Source: DASRFR01 sp035651455
Lineage (GTDB): Bacteria > Acidobacteriota > Terriglobia > Terriglobales > Acidobacteriaceae
DNA: 64,000 bases
Assembly: GCA_035651455.1 (NCBI GenBank)
Contig: DASRFR010000058.1
Span: 310,001-374,000 of the forward strand
Reading direction: 5' to 3'
Shown here one piece after another: positions 63,176 through 64,000 of the stretch. The position numbers and the translations under genes were made by a program. The notes beneath the pieces were generated by a model. The model made no database searches. It was not told the origin of the DNA and worked only from the letters and a program-made list of their open reading frames with translations. Position 1 is the stretch's first letter. The number at the start of each line of letters is the position of its first letter.

Positions 63176-63194
63176 CCTATCGAACGTCCGTTCG
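63176..63194. promoter_or_regulatory. TetR operator candidate, distal to TonB receptor
   Basis: CCTAT followed by CGAACGTCCGTTCG, a perfect 6-2-6 inverted repeat and the best copy of the motif in the window. Confidence 0.68.
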
Positions 63195-63301
63195 CTGAGC
63201 ACCTGAGTCGCACTATTGTGCACAAGTCCATACTGCTGTCAAGACAAATGCGAGTTGTCGCAGACTCTGTACATAACACCGGAACTGCCGGCCTAACCCG
63301 A

Positions 63302-64000
63302 TCATGCCGCCGAATGCGCGATGGGCGCCTCTTTACCCCACACCTCGCGAGCCGTTTCAGCTACCAGGCGAAGCTTTGCCTCTTGCTCCTGCGCGCTTAG
63401 TAAATTGCCTTCCAGCGTAGACGCGAAGCCGCATTGCGGGCTCAGCGCCAAATGTTGCAACGGCATGTAAGCGGATGCCTCCTCGATGCGCCGTTTGAGC
63501 TCGTCCTTGCTTTCGAGCGCCGCTTTTTTTGAACTGACCAGTCCTAGCACGACCGTTCGATCTTCCGGAACTTCGCGCAGAGGTTCGAAGCCGCCGGAAC
63601 GCTGGTCATCGTATTCAAGCAAAAACCTGTTGAACGTGGTCTTTCGAAAAACACTGGTGATCGGACCGTAATCCCCGGCGGCATAAAACTTGCTCTGATT
63701 GTTTCCCCGGCATAGATGCAGGCCAAAAATGATTCCGGGGTGATGCCCGATGACCGCGTTGTCCATCTCGATGGAAAGATCCAGCAGGCGGTCAGGATCG
63801 TTGCCGCGCTGCCGGTAGCCTTCGCGCAATTGTGGATCGAGTAGTGCCGTATATTGCGGTGAATCGATTTGAATGTACGTGCAACCGAGGCGAATCAATT
63901 CACTGACTTCATCGCGCAGGATGTCGACCAGGTCAGCCAGGTAGGCATCCACGCTTGCGTACGCTCCCGCCGATTTCTTCGCATCGTAGTAGGCCGCCGC
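63302..64000 (-). CDS. MetE-like (cobalamin-independent methionine synthase C-terminal fold) protein, partial
   Basis: The minus frame is open from the right edge to the stop at 63302; 232 residues are visible, the start is missing. It has YIQIDSPQYTALLDPQ, a zinc-ligand pair in FGLHLCRGNNQSKF, VLGLVSSKKAALESKDELKR, and the final zinc cysteine in LALSPQCGFASTLEGNLLS. These are the C-terminal MetE zinc/thiol-alkylation signatures, shared with epoxyalkane:coenzyme-M transferases. Real MetE is about 750 residues, so this may be a shorter MetE-like paralogue or the tail of a full one. It lies upstream of the TonB gene on the same strand. Confidence 0.85.
   Translation of the reverse strand, partial: AAAYYDAKKSAGAYASVDAYLADLVDILRDEVSELIRLGCTYIQIDSPQYTALLDPQLREGYRQRGNDPDRLLDLSIEMDNAVIGHHPGIIFGLHLCRGNNQSKFYAAGDYGPITSVFRKTTFNRFLLEYDDQRSGGFEPLREVPEDRTVVLGLVSSKKAALESKDELKRRIEEASAYMPLQHLALSPQCGFASTLEGNLLSAQEQEAKLRLVAETAREVWGKEAPIAHSAA

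Larger units (their letters stand above)
62991..63301. other. 311-base regulatory gap upstream of the TonB receptor
   Basis: No gene. It holds two copies of the shared operator motif (63019-63032 and 63176-63194), about 160 bases apart, and the receptor promoter. The wide spacing would permit looping by a repressor tetramer or two independent dimers. Confidence 0.6.

Noticed and set aside
1..64000. tRNA, rRNA, CRISPR array, insertion sequence, phage or attachment site
   Set aside because: No cloverleaf, spaced direct repeats, transposase or integrase motif was found by eye; a tRNAscan-type and repeat search would settle it.

Overview
The window looks like a chromosomal stretch from an environmental Gram-negative bacterium, most likely an Acidobacteriota member (Terriglobia-like). 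This rests on family content and style only: a 1080-residue Oar-type TonB-dependent receptor with a carboxypeptidase-regulatory N-terminus, a tricorn-like protease, Gly-zipper secreted proteins, a NamZ/beta-lactamase fusion, moderately high GC, and frequent GTG/TTG starts. No rRNA, tRNA, insertion sequence, phage gene or CRISPR array was recognised.

Layout. 1-5.7 kb: a membrane GAF/PAS sensor (cut by the left edge) divergent from an HD-GYP response regulator, then a SIMPL protein flanked by two secreted Gly-zipper paralogues. 5.8-12.6 kb: a peptidoglycan salvage and synthesis block (beta-lactamase/NamZ fusion, second serine hydrolase, MurQ, MurA) plus a metallo-beta-lactamase-fold hydrolase. 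12.6-19 kb: an aminotransferase and a three-gene membrane formate dehydrogenase. Its catalytic subunit contains an in-frame UGA (selenocysteine) followed by a clear bacterial SECIS hairpin. 19-36 kb: mostly ordinary functions (2-hydroxyacid dehydrogenase, two VOC proteins, transketolase, aminotransferase, glycosyltransferase, a 43-residue membrane microprotein, tricorn protease, OmpA lipoprotein, UvrC, MscS channel, Fpg-type glycosylase). 36-64 kb: an accessory catabolic region with a PoxB-like ThDP enzyme and two regulated gene blocks.

Catabolic block A (38.2-46.5 kb) has a six-gene minus-strand operon: Rossmann oxidoreductase, acyl-CoA ligase, stand-alone lipoyl domain, E1 alpha, E1 beta, MFS carrier. 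It diverges from an HxlR regulator and a thiolase. A tandem repeated motif in the divergent promoter is the likely HxlR operator.

Catabolic block B (46.5-64 kb) is the most unusual part. Seven minus-strand genes form an apparent operon: PaaK-like CoA ligase, cysteine hydrolase, HyuA-type ATPase, zinc-ribbon gamma-like subunit, second HyuA-type ATPase, HyuB subunit, URO-D-like protein. The two HyuA + HyuB + zinc gamma set matches the core composition of acetophenone carboxylase rather than a simple hydantoinase. The same motif (CGAACGTYCGT, usually preceded by CCTAT) lies in front of the TetR gene, in the divergent ligase promoter, and twice upstream of the TonB receptor. This suggests one TetR regulon combining outer-membrane uptake, ATP-dependent carboxylation or ring opening, CoA activation and possibly thiolysis by the neighbouring thiolase. 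The substrate is unknown. A MetE-like protein is cut by the right edge.
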